From Cephalotrichum gorgonifer (Eukaryota > Ascomycota > Sordariomycetes > Microascales > Microascaceae): a stretch of DNA of 64,000 bases. Below, one piece after another: positions 1-10,193 of the stretch. Position 1 is the stretch's first letter. Each line of letters begins with the position of its first letter. The position numbers and the translations under genes are program-made. Where the stretch lies: assembly GCA_900312665.1 (NCBI GenBank), contig ONZQ02000003.1, forward strand, positions 950,648 through 1,014,647. The letters run 5' to 3'. The notes under the pieces are model-generated. The model had not been told where the DNA came from. It did not search any database and worked only from the letters and a program-made list of their open reading frames with translations.

Positions 1-2
1 CC

Positions 3-155
3 TTCATCTCCATGCTCGCCCTCCTCGCCCTCCTGTACTCCCGGCACAAGGACCATCCAGACTTCCCCGACATCCCCCTCGTCGCCGCCGTGAGGCGCCT
101 CGTCGCCGAGGCCAGGAGGGCCGCGAGGTCGCGGAGCGGTGCCGAGGAGCTATAG
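3..155 (+). CDS. 3' end of an unidentified protein gene
   Basis: An open frame enters from the left edge and stops at TAG 153-155, leaving the last 50 residues. The fragment starts with a short hydrophobic run (FISMLALLALLYS), continues with a charged stretch, and ends in an Arg/Ala-rich helix-like tail finishing SGAEEL. GC-rich third positions match the other coding exons here. I do not recognise the family. Phase at the window edge is inferred from the only long open frame, so an exon boundary could lie inside it. Confidence 0.5.
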   Translation, partial: FISMLALLALLYSRHKDHPDFPDIPLVAAVRRLVAEARRAARSRSGAEEL

Positions 156-1114
156 GGGGAGGACCCAGTGCCGGTTAACAGGCGAGGGCGTCAAGGTCAT
201 AAAGAGGGGGTTATGGAAGTTGGGAGTGAAGGGAAGGGGGAAAAGGTGGTGTTGGGTGATATTGACGTTTGCAGGGGTTGATTTTGTTTTCTCGCCCCTT
301 TTTTTGCTTCCGAGATTCTTCTTCTTCTTCTCGCTTTTCCGTCCTTTTTTGATCGCCATCCCATGATTCTTTTTTTTTCTTTTTACCGTCGATACCCTCA
401 ACCTTTTGTAGTTTTATAGCGCGAAAACGGAAGGAGTATGGTGTTGTCATAGTCTTGATAGCGTTTGATAGCACGGTGATTTTAATGTTGATTATGGGCG
501 AATCTCTAGCACACAAAACGATATAATCACAGAGAAGGGGACACCAAGCACGGCCGCCCCTCGGAGAGGCCATATCATGAAGCATCAACTTGGGCTTCCG
601 CCGTTTGGGAATTCCATGTTGGGTGTGATAATTCATAGTACAAGGGATACATAAAACGACAGACTGCTGTGCAAACCGCCAGCAGTCGTCGTATCACCGG
701 TAATACAGGACCATGAAATTCCATAATGATAATCGTATTGATTCATCCTTAACCCGAATCCTCATACGTGCAACGCCATAGACCCCCGTCCCAGTACAAG
801 CCGCCGTCAGGTGCGCCGCCTTCCGAGGCGGAAACAGGCTGACGGCCCCGCGCGTGAACGCCCGATTAAAACACAAGGTATGTCCGGGTATAGGGTGTTG
901 ACTCGAGATGTAACTTCCGCTGGGGGATGGGGCCAGGCCAGAAACTCGGTGAAGAAATCGAGCTTAGCAGAACGACGGCGCTTTCGCCGAGTCCCGGGCG
1001 GCTTAACTTGTTCCGAGATTGACCCCAAACGAAAACATAACCCAAACAGTCTCTACCCGCGCCGAGTATACGGTTCGTCGGGACGCCACGACGGCGTGGC
1101 GGTGTACTGGGGCT
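156..1114. other. Intergenic, no gene seen
   Basis: This 959 bp stretch lies between two 3' ends. It holds pyrimidine tracts (T-rich runs near 300-320 and 368-382) typical of fungal 3' flanks. Short frames here have no splice support and no recognisable family pattern. Confidence 0.5.
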
Positions 1115-1956
1115 TTAGAATCCGTGGACCTTGATGGTCTTGGCGTCTAGCTCAAGACCATCCTTCTTGTCGATGAGGAACTCCTGGACATCCTTGCGCT
1201 GATCACCCTGGAGCTGGATTACCTCGCCCATGTCAGAGTCATTGACGATGGTGCCATTGCAGGCTGCGTCCGATATGTTAGTCTGGAAAAGGCTTTACAG
1301 TCGCAAGAGCGACGGGGAGGGTAGTAATAGTAGTGGTAATAGTATACTACTGGGTACATACCGAACTTCTTCTTGATGACCTTGAGGATCTTTTTCTGAT
1401 CAAACTTCTTGGGAAGACCCTGGACGGTGGTCAATGTTTTACGTCCATTGCGCTCTGTATTTCCATGTCAGAATATCATTCTTCCGTGTTGTTGGTCGAT
1501 GCTGCGGAATGGAGGGAGAAGGGGGGGGGGGGAGAGCGTCGTAGCGCGGCTCCGCCACACTCCCGCGCTGGCGGCTGATATGAAGGGAGGGAGGGAGGCA
1601 GGGAGGGACGAACGTTGGATCCGAATGTGGATGTAATTTTGCGTCTGCTTGACTTCTCCCGCGGGATTGTCTTCGTCGGCTTCGGCGAAGGGGTCTATCA
1701 CAGGTTGATTGATTAGCGATATTGTACACCCAAAAATGGCTCTCGGTACCGCGGACGGGAGTTTGAATAACGGAGCGAAAATGCCGCCGAGGGGTAGTAG
1801 ACTACCCCCGGTCGCGATGACGACGGCGACAGTTGGGAGGTGGGCCTCTGTTCAAGAGAGGCCGCATGTCGCCTGATCCGCTGCCGCCATGCAAACGCTC
1901 GTCGGGGAATATTTTGATAGAAACATACCGTAAGTCTTGAGATTTTCGATTGACAT
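1115..1956 (-). CDS. sui1: Translation initiation factor eIF1 (SUI1)
   Basis: Encodes a 116-residue eIF1, the 40S-bound factor that enforces AUG selection in the preinitiation complex. The model has four exons: 1929-1956, 1614-1694, 1362-1454 and 1115-1263. Spliced, it reads MSIENLKTYDPFAEADED, then NYIHIRIQQRNGRKTLTTVQG, KKFACNGTIV and MGEVIQLQGDQR, and ends IKVHGF, which follows the SUI1 family end to end at the usual length. Phases agree at all three junctions. The intron 2 donor is GTTCGT rather than GTRNGT, yet it restores the conserved IQQRNGR exactly. The start is the only ATG giving the family N terminus; exon 1 is only 28 bp. Confidence 0.96.
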
Positions 1957-3392
1957 AAACTCGTGTGGTGGGGGGTGACCGTGGGAAATGGGTTTTATTG
2001 AGTGGGGCTTGGAGGGGTAGCGACGGACGGCTTGATGATCGTCTCGCTCGGGTTTGCTGGATGTGATGGGGACTTGAAGAGGTTTTGAGGTTGAGACTTG
2101 TAGTCTGTTTGGGGGGGAGGGGGGAAGAGCGGAGGGAAGAGGTTGTTTGTGAAGAGATAAGATGGGTCGGTTGGTTGGTGGTGTCGAGATGGACTCTTAA
2201 TGTTGTTTTTAAGGAGGAGGGGGGAGGAGTGGCAAGGAAGTGGGCTTGGCACCAGGCTGGGGGGCTGGAGTCAAAAGGGTTAGGTTGCGTGTGAGATGGA
2301 CATATTAACACTGTGTCACGGGTTTTCGCCACATGAAGCTGGTGACTCCGAGCCTACGAGAGTAGCCGGCAGCGAGTGGCACGGGACTTATCTCCCCATT
2401 CTCTGCTGGTGGTGGTGGTGGAACTCAAGACGGAAGTCCAGCAACAGATCTCTGCAATGGCTGTGTTACCCTTTGGAGAATACATGTATGTACGGATGAC
2501 CTCCCGTGGGGGGAGTAAGCTAGATAGGGCATGGTGCAAAAGTCGCTCATCCCGTCCCATGCACTACTCTCCGGGCGCATTATCTGGCCGAGGTGTGTGT
2601 GGTGGGAATGGATGTGGGATGAGGGATGAGATGCATGCAGGACGAGAGAGACTCCAGGCACAGCTTCCCAGTAAGTACCGTGAGAGTAATATTCCGTACC
2701 CGACCCGAATAGAGATACCGGGCTCCCTCCCAGCTCCCTCACGAAGCGAATAGCAATCCCTACGAGGCGAAGCATGATATGCTTGTACTCGTACGAGTAC
2801 ATATATGACATCCGGCATATAAGTTTTATGGGCAGGCACTGTGTTCGGATCATTATCGATAAGGAATGATTTCAACTGCCAAGTGATTTCAAGTGGAAAA
2901 GTAAGTGACACATATCGAGATGACTCAGAATTGAAGAAGAAGATGCCAGAAAAGGGCATGAGAGACATTGCTCCATCGGATTTAGTACGACACGGCCGAG
3001 CATATCGAGGCGGAGGAGGGGCATTCCAGCGTTGTATCACTCCATAGCTCCGATCCAGGGGCACGAGCGGACTAAAAACCGAGTGGGCTCGCTTCTATTT
3101 CTAACCCCTCTGACGTCAATGGTTTTAGTTGACGAGCCCATAAATAATAATATGCCAACCAACGGTTAATTTTTCGTGCCTGCCGCCGCTGATCCAGGAT
3201 CTAGGGGTCCCCCTCCACCAAAACCCCTCCAAAGGAAAGGAAGCACACGCCACTCTCTACATGTACACTTAAAAGGCCGAAACCGTTCATTACAGCCCAA
3301 CGCGAAAGGAAGAGAGAGAAAAACAAAAGGGAAGCGCCTGCCCAAGCCGGCCACCCCCCTTCCCGCGTTTTTTTGTCGTTTTGAGTGCCACC
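1957..3392. other. Intergenic between divergent eIF1 and TRM44
   Basis: About 1.4 kb shared upstream DNA of two divergent genes. It is G-rich on the plus strand near 2110-2240 and has a perfect CRE palindrome at 3111-3118. I see no coding exon with splice support. It probably contains both promoters and 5' UTRs. Confidence 0.5.
3111..3118. promoter_or_regulatory. CRE-type palindrome TGACGTCA
   Basis: A perfect TGACGTCA, the classic target of ATF/CREB-type bZIP factors, lies 275 bp upstream of the TRM44 start codon. The match is seen directly; function is inferred. One chance occurrence of an 8-mer per 64 kb is expected, so the evidence is weak. Confidence 0.3.
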
Positions 3393-4892
3393 ATGGTCAA
3401 GTTCGAGCCCCGCCATTTCGAGGAAAGCGACGATCCCCTCATCCGCGATGTCTCCGGAAACCTGTGGGCGCCGATCCTGGAGCACCCCTGCTCCTTCGAC
3501 CCGTCCCAGTTCGTCAACGTGATGACAAACTTCATGCACAACCCAAACTACAACTCCAACTGGCTGTTCCGCGCCGACATCCTCTCCAACCGGGGCTCCG
3601 CGCGCATGGGGCCCCCCGTCCCCGGCGTGCCACCCCGGACGACGTCCTTCGAGGGCTTCGAGCTCGAGGACGCGCTCGTGCGGAAGCTCATCCCGCGGAA
3701 TCCCAACAGGGATCGCCCCCTAGAGCAGACCTGTCTCTTCCTCCGCTCCGAGGACGGTGAGGGTGGCCGGGTCCGCTCCCTCGTCGTCTACATACCCCAC
3801 CTCACCTCCCCGGAGGAGGTCCCCTTCTACCACCCCTCCGTCCGCGGCATAGCGCACCTCCACGAGTGGGACCCGTCCTCCGCGTCGCCGGGCGGCAAGG
3901 TCTCGATCCACCTGTGGCCCTTCGCCCGCGAGGACCTACGCGCGAACAACAGGATGCAGCGGACGGCCCTGATGCTCCTGCAGCTCCTCCACAAGCACGG
4001 CGAGGGAAGGGTCGCGGGCTACGTCAAGCGCGTCACGCACGACACCCTCATCCCGCAGAAGAGGTTCCAGGACAGGCACACGGCGCTGAAGAGCAGGTAC
4101 GCCAAGGACCTGCTCGACTCGTGGGCCGAGGCCACGGACCCCAAGAAGCACGTGTTCGAGGACATCGCCATCGCCGCGTTCCTCATCGAGCTGTGGGCCG
4201 ACATGTACAAGGAGGGGGATGGGAAGTTCCCCGGCTTCGTCGACATCGGGTGCGGGAACGGCCTGCTGGTGTATCTGCTCCGGAAGGAGGGGTATGCCGG
4301 CTGGGGCTTCGACGCAAGGGCGAGGAAGTCGTGGTCGCAGTACAACATACAGGATGCCGCGCCCGATGATACATCGCCCCTCAGGGATTCCCTGCAGGCC
4401 CGCGTCCTACTCCCGTCCTTCGTCGCCCGTCCCGCGCCAGGCGAGGGCGACGACGACGTATCGGGGGAGCAAGGGCTTGTTCACGACGGCGTATTTCCCA
4501 AGGGCACGTTCATCATCTCGAACCACGCCGATGAACTTACCCCCTGGACACCCATCCTCGCCGCCCAGTCGCAGAGCCCGTTCATCATCATCCCCTGCTG
4601 CAGCCACGACCTATCTGGCGCCAGGTTCAGGGCCCCAGCGCCCAAGGATACATCCAAGGGAACATCTGCATACGCCAGCCTAGTCTCCTGGGTGGAGAAG
4701 CTGGCGCGGGAATGCCACTACGAGGTCGAGACTGAGATGCTTCGCATCCCCAGCACGCGCAATACGGCCCTGGTGGGAAGGAAGCCAACGGGCGTAGCCG
4801 ACCTCGAGGGCATCATCTCGAAATATGGCGGGACGGCCGGCTACTATGAGAACGTATCCAAACTACTCAAGACTGGTCCCAGAGGCCATTAA
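3393..4892 (+). CDS. TRM44: tRNA (uracil-2'-O-)-methyltransferase TRM44
   Basis: Single-exon gene for a 499-residue protein. TRM44 uses SAM to methylate the 2'-O of U44 in tRNA-Ser. A SAM-binding motif, DIGCGNGLLVYLL, lies near residue 284 and is followed by GWGFDARARKSW. The family signature ISNHADELTPW comes later, and IIPCCSHDLSG lies near residue 400. The N terminus (FVNVMTNFMHNPNYNSNWLFRADIL) also fits the family. I chose the ATG at 3393 because it sits in a near-perfect Kozak context (GCCACCATGG); the frame extends 12 bases upstream without another ATG. It converges on the dioxygenase gene, 91 bp away. Confidence 0.93.
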   Translation: MVKFEPRHFEESDDPLIRDVSGNLWAPILEHPCSFDPSQFVNVMTNFMHNPNYNSNWLFRADILSNRGSARMGPPVPGVPPRTTSFEGFELEDALVRKLIPRNPNRDRPLEQTCLFLRSEDGEGGRVRSLVVYIPHLTSPEEVPFYHPSVRGIAHLHEWDPSSASPGGKVSIHLWPFAREDLRANNRMQRTALMLLQLLHKHGEGRVAGYVKRVTHDTLIPQKRFQDRHTALKSRYAKDLLDSWAEATDPKKHVFEDIAIAAFLIELWADMYKEGDGKFPGFVDIGCGNGLLVYLLRKEGYAGWGFDARARKSWSQYNIQDAAPDDTSPLRDSLQARVLLPSFVARPAPGEGDDDVSGEQGLVHDGVFPKGTFIISNHADELTPWTPILAAQSQSPFIIIPCCSHDLSGARFRAPAPKDTSKGTSAYASLVSWVEKLARECHYEVETEMLRIPSTRNTALVGRKPTGVADLEGIISKYGGTAGYYENVSKLLKTGPRGH

Positions 4893-4983
4893 AAGCGCGA
4901 AAACGAAATCAGTTAGATGTTGGTAATATACAGCTAACAATGATTCTACTACGTACGTACGCCCCTGTTCTGCACTGCCGGTA

Positions 4984-6172
4984 CTAGTCAAGCTCCGGGA
5001 CTGGCAGGTGGTCTACGAGCTTCATCCTCAACCCCAGCTTCTCGAGCGCCTCGACCGCGTTCTTGTCGCGCAGCTGCGCCGACTCCTCCTCGGTCACCAG
5101 GACGAAATCGTGCTGCAGGAGCGTCATGCCCTCCTTGATCCCGTACTTCGCCGCTATCTCCGCGTCCACGGTGCCGTAATCGACGATGAGGCTCTGCTTC
5201 ACGCCGAATACGGCGTCTGTGGTCTCGTACTTGTCGCCCCGCATATAAAGGGCCCTACACTTTATGTTAGCAATATTCTTTTCTTCCTTCTCGCTACCTG
5301 CAGTCTGCGGAAACTCGCAAAGGAAAAAAAAAAAGACGACAACTCACGTTATCAGGTTGTCCCAGCCCTCCTTCCCGAACATGAAGTGCAAGTGCGCCGG
5401 CCGCCAGCAGTGCCGGTTCAGCTTCGTCAGGAGCTTCCCCACGGGCCCGTCGTGCGGGATGGGGTAGCTCACGGGCTTGATGCCCTCGAACCAGAAGCGG
5501 CCCTCGGCGTCGGAGACCATGACGCAACGCTCGCTCGGCTCGTCCCTGCCGGCGTGCTGCACGTCGTAGTGGCCCGTGCTGTCCGTCTCCCAGATGTCGA
5601 TCTTGACGCCCTGTATGGGGTTGCCCTCCTTGTCCTTGACTGTGCAGAGGCAGAAGATGGGGTCGCCCTTGGGGTCGAAGGCCATCTTGGAGCCGTTCTC
5701 CAGCGTGGGCGCGTCGTGGGTGTGGAAGGGACCCAGCACCGAACCCTCGGTCGCGCCGGGGGGCTTGGGGTGGTTTATGGAGTCGACGAGGAGGGAGAGG
5801 CCGAGGATGTCGGATAGGAGGATGAATTCCTGGGGCGAGGGACAAACCCCCCATGGTTAGCACATTTGCTACTTTGTGTAGAAACTTGCCTATCTAGGAG
5901 GGGGGAGGGGGGGAGATTGAGTGGGCGGGGGAACAACACACATGTCGCACATCGCTGCTTATCTGCCCGCACGCCACGAGGAAATTCAGCGCCGTCATCC
6001 ACTCTTCGGTGCTCAGGCGCGTCTCGCGCGCGAAGTCGTGGAGGTGGGTGACGAGGCGGGTCATGAGGTACTTCATCCGCGCATCGTCGCCCTGGGAGTT
6101 GATGCGGTTCGTGTTGGGGGTGATGTTGTCGATTGTCAGGTCGAGGAGGGGAGGGGGCGCGTCGGAGGCCAT
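4984..6172 (-). CDS. Intradiol ring-cleavage dioxygenase (hydroxyquinol/catechol 1,2-dioxygenase type)
   Basis: Encodes 327 residues in three exons: 5942-6172, 5348-5829 and 4984-5254. All introns have GT-AG ends and consistent phase. The N-terminal dimerisation helices end in EEWMTALNFL, and the core carries VLGPFHTHDAP. The Fe(III) ligands are visible as Tyr165 (GHYDVQ), Tyr199 (SYPIPHDGP), and His223 and His225 (RPAHLHFMF), followed by the conserved NLITALYMRGD. The enzyme would open an ortho-dihydroxylated aromatic ring between the hydroxyls to give a muconate or maleylacetate, in the 3-oxoadipate route. Hydroxyquinol is the likelier substrate from the overall pattern, but catechol cannot be excluded. 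There is no signal peptide, so it is probably cytosolic. Confidence 0.9.
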
Positions 6173-7538
6173 CTTTGCTGCTTTGTGGAAAGGTTATTCC
6201 GGGATGTGTGTCTGGAGAGAGTGTGTGAGAGGGAGTGTGAGAGAGGAAGGGAGAGGGATGTAGATCTAGGGTCCGAGGTGTAATCGGTATTCCACCCAAT
6301 GGGTATAAAGATGCGTGATGGGAACTATGCCAGAGGGATATCTTTAATAATGAGGTGAAGACAAGCAGCTTTCCGTTCTCCAAATAATAGAAGATAAGAG
6401 CGGGCATTCCTCGTTTATATGAACTATGGATGGGAAGGAGCTTTCCGTTCCATTCCGCGGACAGTTGTTGGTCTTCCTTTCGTAAGACATTCGATTTTAT
6501 GTAATGCTCGTGTCAGCGGAGCTAAGTCAGAAAGCCAAGCAACCGAGATCCTCCTTCTAGTTACCGGTACGTGTGATACAGGCCCATCCCTTTCCCCCCC
6601 TCGCCCCCCTTAGTTACCCCGCGAAATCGATAAATGGGCCCAGATCCAAGAACGGGCGGAGAGGGGAAAAGAATGAGGGGTGGTTTTGTCTTACCCGTTC
6701 GAACTTCCCGAATCGGATTAGAAGTGCCGAAGCCTGTGCTTTGGGTTCGGTGGGGTAATAAATCCCATTAGCGCGTCGAGGGGTCCGCATGTTCGGGGGG
6801 GTCGGTCGTCGGAGGTCAGTGTTGGCGCCCGGCGGGGGAGGGCCCCCCTGGGAATGTTGCTGATGAGGGGTGAATGTGATGACATATCTCGAGGTATTCC
6901 GGTTGACGTCATTGGACGGAGCTCATGGGGCGAGGGAGGGTCGAGGGAGCTATCGAGTTTTGGCTTACTCGTTAAAGGCGTGGTAGGCAGGCAGTCTAAT
7001 CTGTAGCTTCTATCCTTTATGAGTGAATTGGCTCAGTCTCAGGAAGAAGGTTAAAATATTATCAGGAAGGGGGTCAAAATACTACTAGAACAAATTACAG
7101 CTTGTAACCACCACCATCAGTCACCCCCTTCCCCCTTGATACAAGATGAGTGGTCTCCAAAGCCCCAACTCCGTGAATGATTTCCTCATTTCAGTTCGGC
7201 TTTGACCGAAAACAAAAAGTGCGAAGAGATAGGGGCATAGATACTTGTATGTATACCCGATGCTATTTGTATGTCTCTTTCTTTGATATTCCATCATCAC
7301 CCTCCAATTCCAAGTCGAAACTCCCGACGTACGAGTAGCCAGCCCATTGCTTGCCAAAGCCAATCTCAAAAGGGCCTCAAAGAATGATAGGAGAGTCCAG
7401 CCGAGCATTAAAAGCCGTGTCCCAAGTCAGTGCTGTTCATCCTCATATTACAGTTCCTTCCTCCCCTCCCCCCCCCACGGCTTCCTCTTCCGTCTCATGA
7501 CACCAAGGGATCGGAAACAAAATGGCATCATTCCCAAT
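6173..7538. other. Intergenic, no gene seen
   Basis: Upstream region of the dioxygenase and 3' flank of the next minus-strand gene. The 5' leader side has GAGAG-type purine repeats (6211-6255). A perfect TGACGTCA lies at 6904-6911. No exon-like open frame is supported. Confidence 0.45.
6904..6911. promoter_or_regulatory. CRE-type palindrome TGACGTCA
   Basis: Second perfect CRE palindrome of the window, about 730 bp upstream of the dioxygenase start codon. It is a candidate bZIP site only; no factor can be assigned. Confidence 0.25.
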
Positions 7539-10193
7539 CTAATATCCCTCCTCCTCGTCCTCCTCAATCGGAGCCGGCGTCCGCCTCTCCATCCTCCTCT
7601 TCGGCCTCCTATGCCTCGAGCTGCTAATGTTACTAGCTGAGTCCTCGGGCTTGATGTCAAAGTCGTCCGCCCCCCAGTCGCTGTCGCTCGCCGCCGCTCC
7701 GTCCTCGCTCATCGCCCAGTACGGCGCCTCCGCGGCCCCGCCCACCGGGTTGCCCGATCCCGGGAGCCCGCCGTAGACGTCGATGTGCTGCCGCGAGCGC
7801 ATGCTCTGCATCAGCCCCGCGTTCCGCTGCCGGAGCGCCGTCTGCACCGCCTCCGCCTTGCTATGGAGGATCTCGAACGCGTCTTCCAGTGCCTCCATGC
7901 CCGAGAATATCGACCGCTCGAGCTCCGCCAGGGCCGCGATCTCCGCTTCTTCGTCGTTGGATACCGGTTGCCGACTGTGATACGTCGACGATGCCATGCT
8001 GACAAAGGAGGCCGGGGTTGCCGCTCCTCCGCGAGAGTACGGTCGGAAGGGGGTCGTCGTGCGGGAGTTGAAGCCGGGCGTTGCGAAGCCGGGTGCCGCC
8101 GCGAAGCCTGGAGTCGCCCGCCCTCCTTGGAGGCCGACCCTGGACGGCGGGAAGAATCCGTTGGCAGGCGTGGCGCCGCGAGATTCCGTCGCGGTGGGCG
8201 TCACCGACTCGTCGCCGTCTGCCCCGGACCACAGGAAGCCGTCAAAACGACCAGATGTCAGGATCTCCCACTCTGAGTTGTTGATGTCTGAGATGGTAAC
8301 GAGCACATCGTGGGTGCCGGGATTCTTGATGAGATACATGGCCGTCTCGGCATCTCTCGGCACCTGTTGTAGCCTGTATAGGCGTTGCAGTGACAAACCC
8401 GTCTTGACCAAGAAATCCGTCCGTGGCTTTCGCATCGGCGTCGGGGCCCTCGTGGCCGGCCTCAGCTCCTTCGTGCCCAAGAACAAGGCGTTGAAATACG
8501 ACCGGTCCTCGGGTACCTCGAGATTCGTGAGAATGGCAAAGCTCAGTGTCTCGTCGTCCACCTCCTGGGGCGGTGGCGCCGGTGCCTCGGCGCAGTCGTT
8601 AAGCCAGTTGTCCACAGCATGCCTCACCTTCTTCGTCTGCCGGAGGTAGTGGTCCCGCCACTCCTCGGCAATGTCGGGGTCGAGGTTCACGGGGGAATCC
8701 GGCCGGCGGGGCCCGGTGCTGACTTTGGGCTCGGCGGCCCTGGCGATGAGCTCGGCAAGGTCGAACGGGGGCCACTGGGGTAGCTCGATACGGCCGCTAA
8801 CCCACTCTAGAACCTCTCCCCAGTTGAGCCCGCTATGCTCAACCTCCGACCGATCGCAGATGACGCACGAACATCCCTGCGCAGGGAGGTCCCGAGAGAA
8901 TACGTGCTCAAGTCTGTCCAGGAGTCTCCTGGCAACCGACCTATGTCCGGTGGCCACCGCGATGGAGCCGTGTTTTGCAAGGACGGTGCTGTACTGTTCT
9001 AGTAGGGTGAAGAAAGGGCTGAATAGTGTCTCTGGGCCGGCAAGCGGCTGATTCGAGGGCCGGGTGCCAGTATTTCGGGGCAAGACCGAGAGGAAGGATT
9101 TTGGTACGCGCTGAGGCAAGCCACCGTTCTGAAGTAGGTAGTCCACGCGAGGAGGTTCCTGGAAAGCGAGGGGAGGAGGGGGTGGTGGCGGAGGCGGCGC
9201 TGGTGTGCCAAACACAAGCCCAGGTGTGGCAGATGGTGTGTTAAACGCAAAACCGGGTGTATCAGACGGTATCACGACAGGCGGATTGTGGGAGTATGCG
9301 GGGAAGTCCTTCCCTCCAGGGAAAACGGGTGGTGGCGGGGGCGGAATAGGGAAGGACTGGGCCTGAGTCGGGGTCTTGGGAGAAGAATCGGAGATGCTAG
9401 GCGGTGAGAAGTCGCCATCTACCTGCTCGGCTAACCTGCTCCCGCGGTCCGACCTGGAAGTCCTTGAAGACGACCTCCTAAGGCCCTCGTCCGGATAGAG
9501 ATGCTCGCGGGATGTCGCAGCCTTGGGAGCCTTGACATAGGTTGCCTGGCTGGAGACGCCCGACTCAGTACGGCCGAGACGGGACTTGCTCGCCGCTCTC
9601 GACGCGGTGCCCGACACTGACGAGACTCTAGACTTTGGCCGTTCCTTCTTCGCCGAGTCTGGGGTGCCGGCGCCCGATCGCGACTTCCGTTGTGAGCCTG
9701 TCAGTTCCGTATCGGGCGGCGTCGGCGGTCTCGAACTCTTCTTTGAGGTGGACGACTTCCGCTCCGAGGTAGTGGAATCAATGGGTTTCGGCGGTTTGGG
9801 GTCGGATCCGAGATCGGTATGTTCGGGGGTGAGCGGGTTCGACTTCCTCGTGAGATCCTCGCGGCTGTGGACGGCCTCCTTGCTGTGTGCTTTGCTGAAG
9901 GTGGGATACGGGACGGAGACACGATCGGTAATGCTGAAGGTTGACTGGGACTCCTCCGGCAGCGGATCCGTCAGGGACGAGCGCTTCTCGTCGCCATGGG
10001 AATCCTTGGTGCGGCGGTGTCGACGTGATGACGATGACTGGACGTCGCTGTCGGTGAGCTTGCTCTTCGAGGACCGAGACTTTCGTGGCTTGTTGGGATC
10101 GCGTTCGGACTTGCTTCGCTCCGACTTGGACCGGCGGTGCTTCTCGCGTGGGCGACCGTCCTCGTCGACAACTTCACGCTCTTTTGAAGGCAT
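7539..10193 (-). CDS. 884-residue conserved-looking fungal protein of unknown function
   Basis: One uninterrupted exon from ATG 10193 to TAA. About the first 380 residues are disordered, rich in Ser/Arg/Lys (HRRSKSERSKSER near the N terminus) and later Pro (PPPPPPPV, TPAPPPPPPPPPP). A compact region follows at roughly residues 385-680. It starts near GPETLFSPFFTLLEQYSTVLAKHG, includes a CSCVICD cysteine cluster and an aromatic stretch ending GRFDGFLW, and looks folded. The C-terminal third is Gly/Thr/Pro-rich, has a predicted helix (EEAEIAALAELERSIFSGMEALEDAFEIL) and ends in an acidic tail. Composition suggests a nuclear protein. I do not recognise a named domain, so no function is given. Confidence 0.85.
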   Translation of the reverse strand: MPSKEREVVDEDGRPREKHRRSKSERSKSERDPNKPRKSRSSKSKLTDSDVQSSSSRRHRRTKDSHGDEKRSSLTDPLPEESQSTFSITDRVSVPYPTFSKAHSKEAVHSREDLTRKSNPLTPEHTDLGSDPKPPKPIDSTTSERKSSTSKKSSRPPTPPDTELTGSQRKSRSGAGTPDSAKKERPKSRVSSVSGTASRAASKSRLGRTESGVSSQATYVKAPKAATSREHLYPDEGLRRSSSRTSRSDRGSRLAEQVDGDFSPPSISDSSPKTPTQAQSFPIPPPPPPVFPGGKDFPAYSHNPPVVIPSDTPGFAFNTPSATPGLVFGTPAPPPPPPPPPLAFQEPPRVDYLLQNGGLPQRVPKSFLSVLPRNTGTRPSNQPLAGPETLFSPFFTLLEQYSTVLAKHGSIAVATGHRSVARRLLDRLEHVFSRDLPAQGCSCVICDRSEVEHSGLNWGEVLEWVSGRIELPQWPPFDLAELIARAAEPKVSTGPRRPDSPVNLDPDIAEEWRDHYLRQTKKVRHAVDNWLNDCAEAPAPPPQEVDDETLSFAILTNLEVPEDRSYFNALFLGTKELRPATRAPTPMRKPRTDFLVKTGLSLQRLYRLQQVPRDAETAMYLIKNPGTHDVLVTISDINNSEWEILTSGRFDGFLWSGADGDESVTPTATESRGATPANGFFPPSRVGLQGGRATPGFAAAPGFATPGFNSRTTTPFRPYSRGGAATPASFVSMASSTYHSRQPVSNDEEAEIAALAELERSIFSGMEALEDAFEILHSKAEAVQTALRQRNAGLMQSMRSRQHIDVYGGLPGSGNPVGGAAEAPYWAMSEDGAAASDSDWGADDFDIKPEDSASNISSSRHRRPKRRMERRTPAPIEEDEEEGY

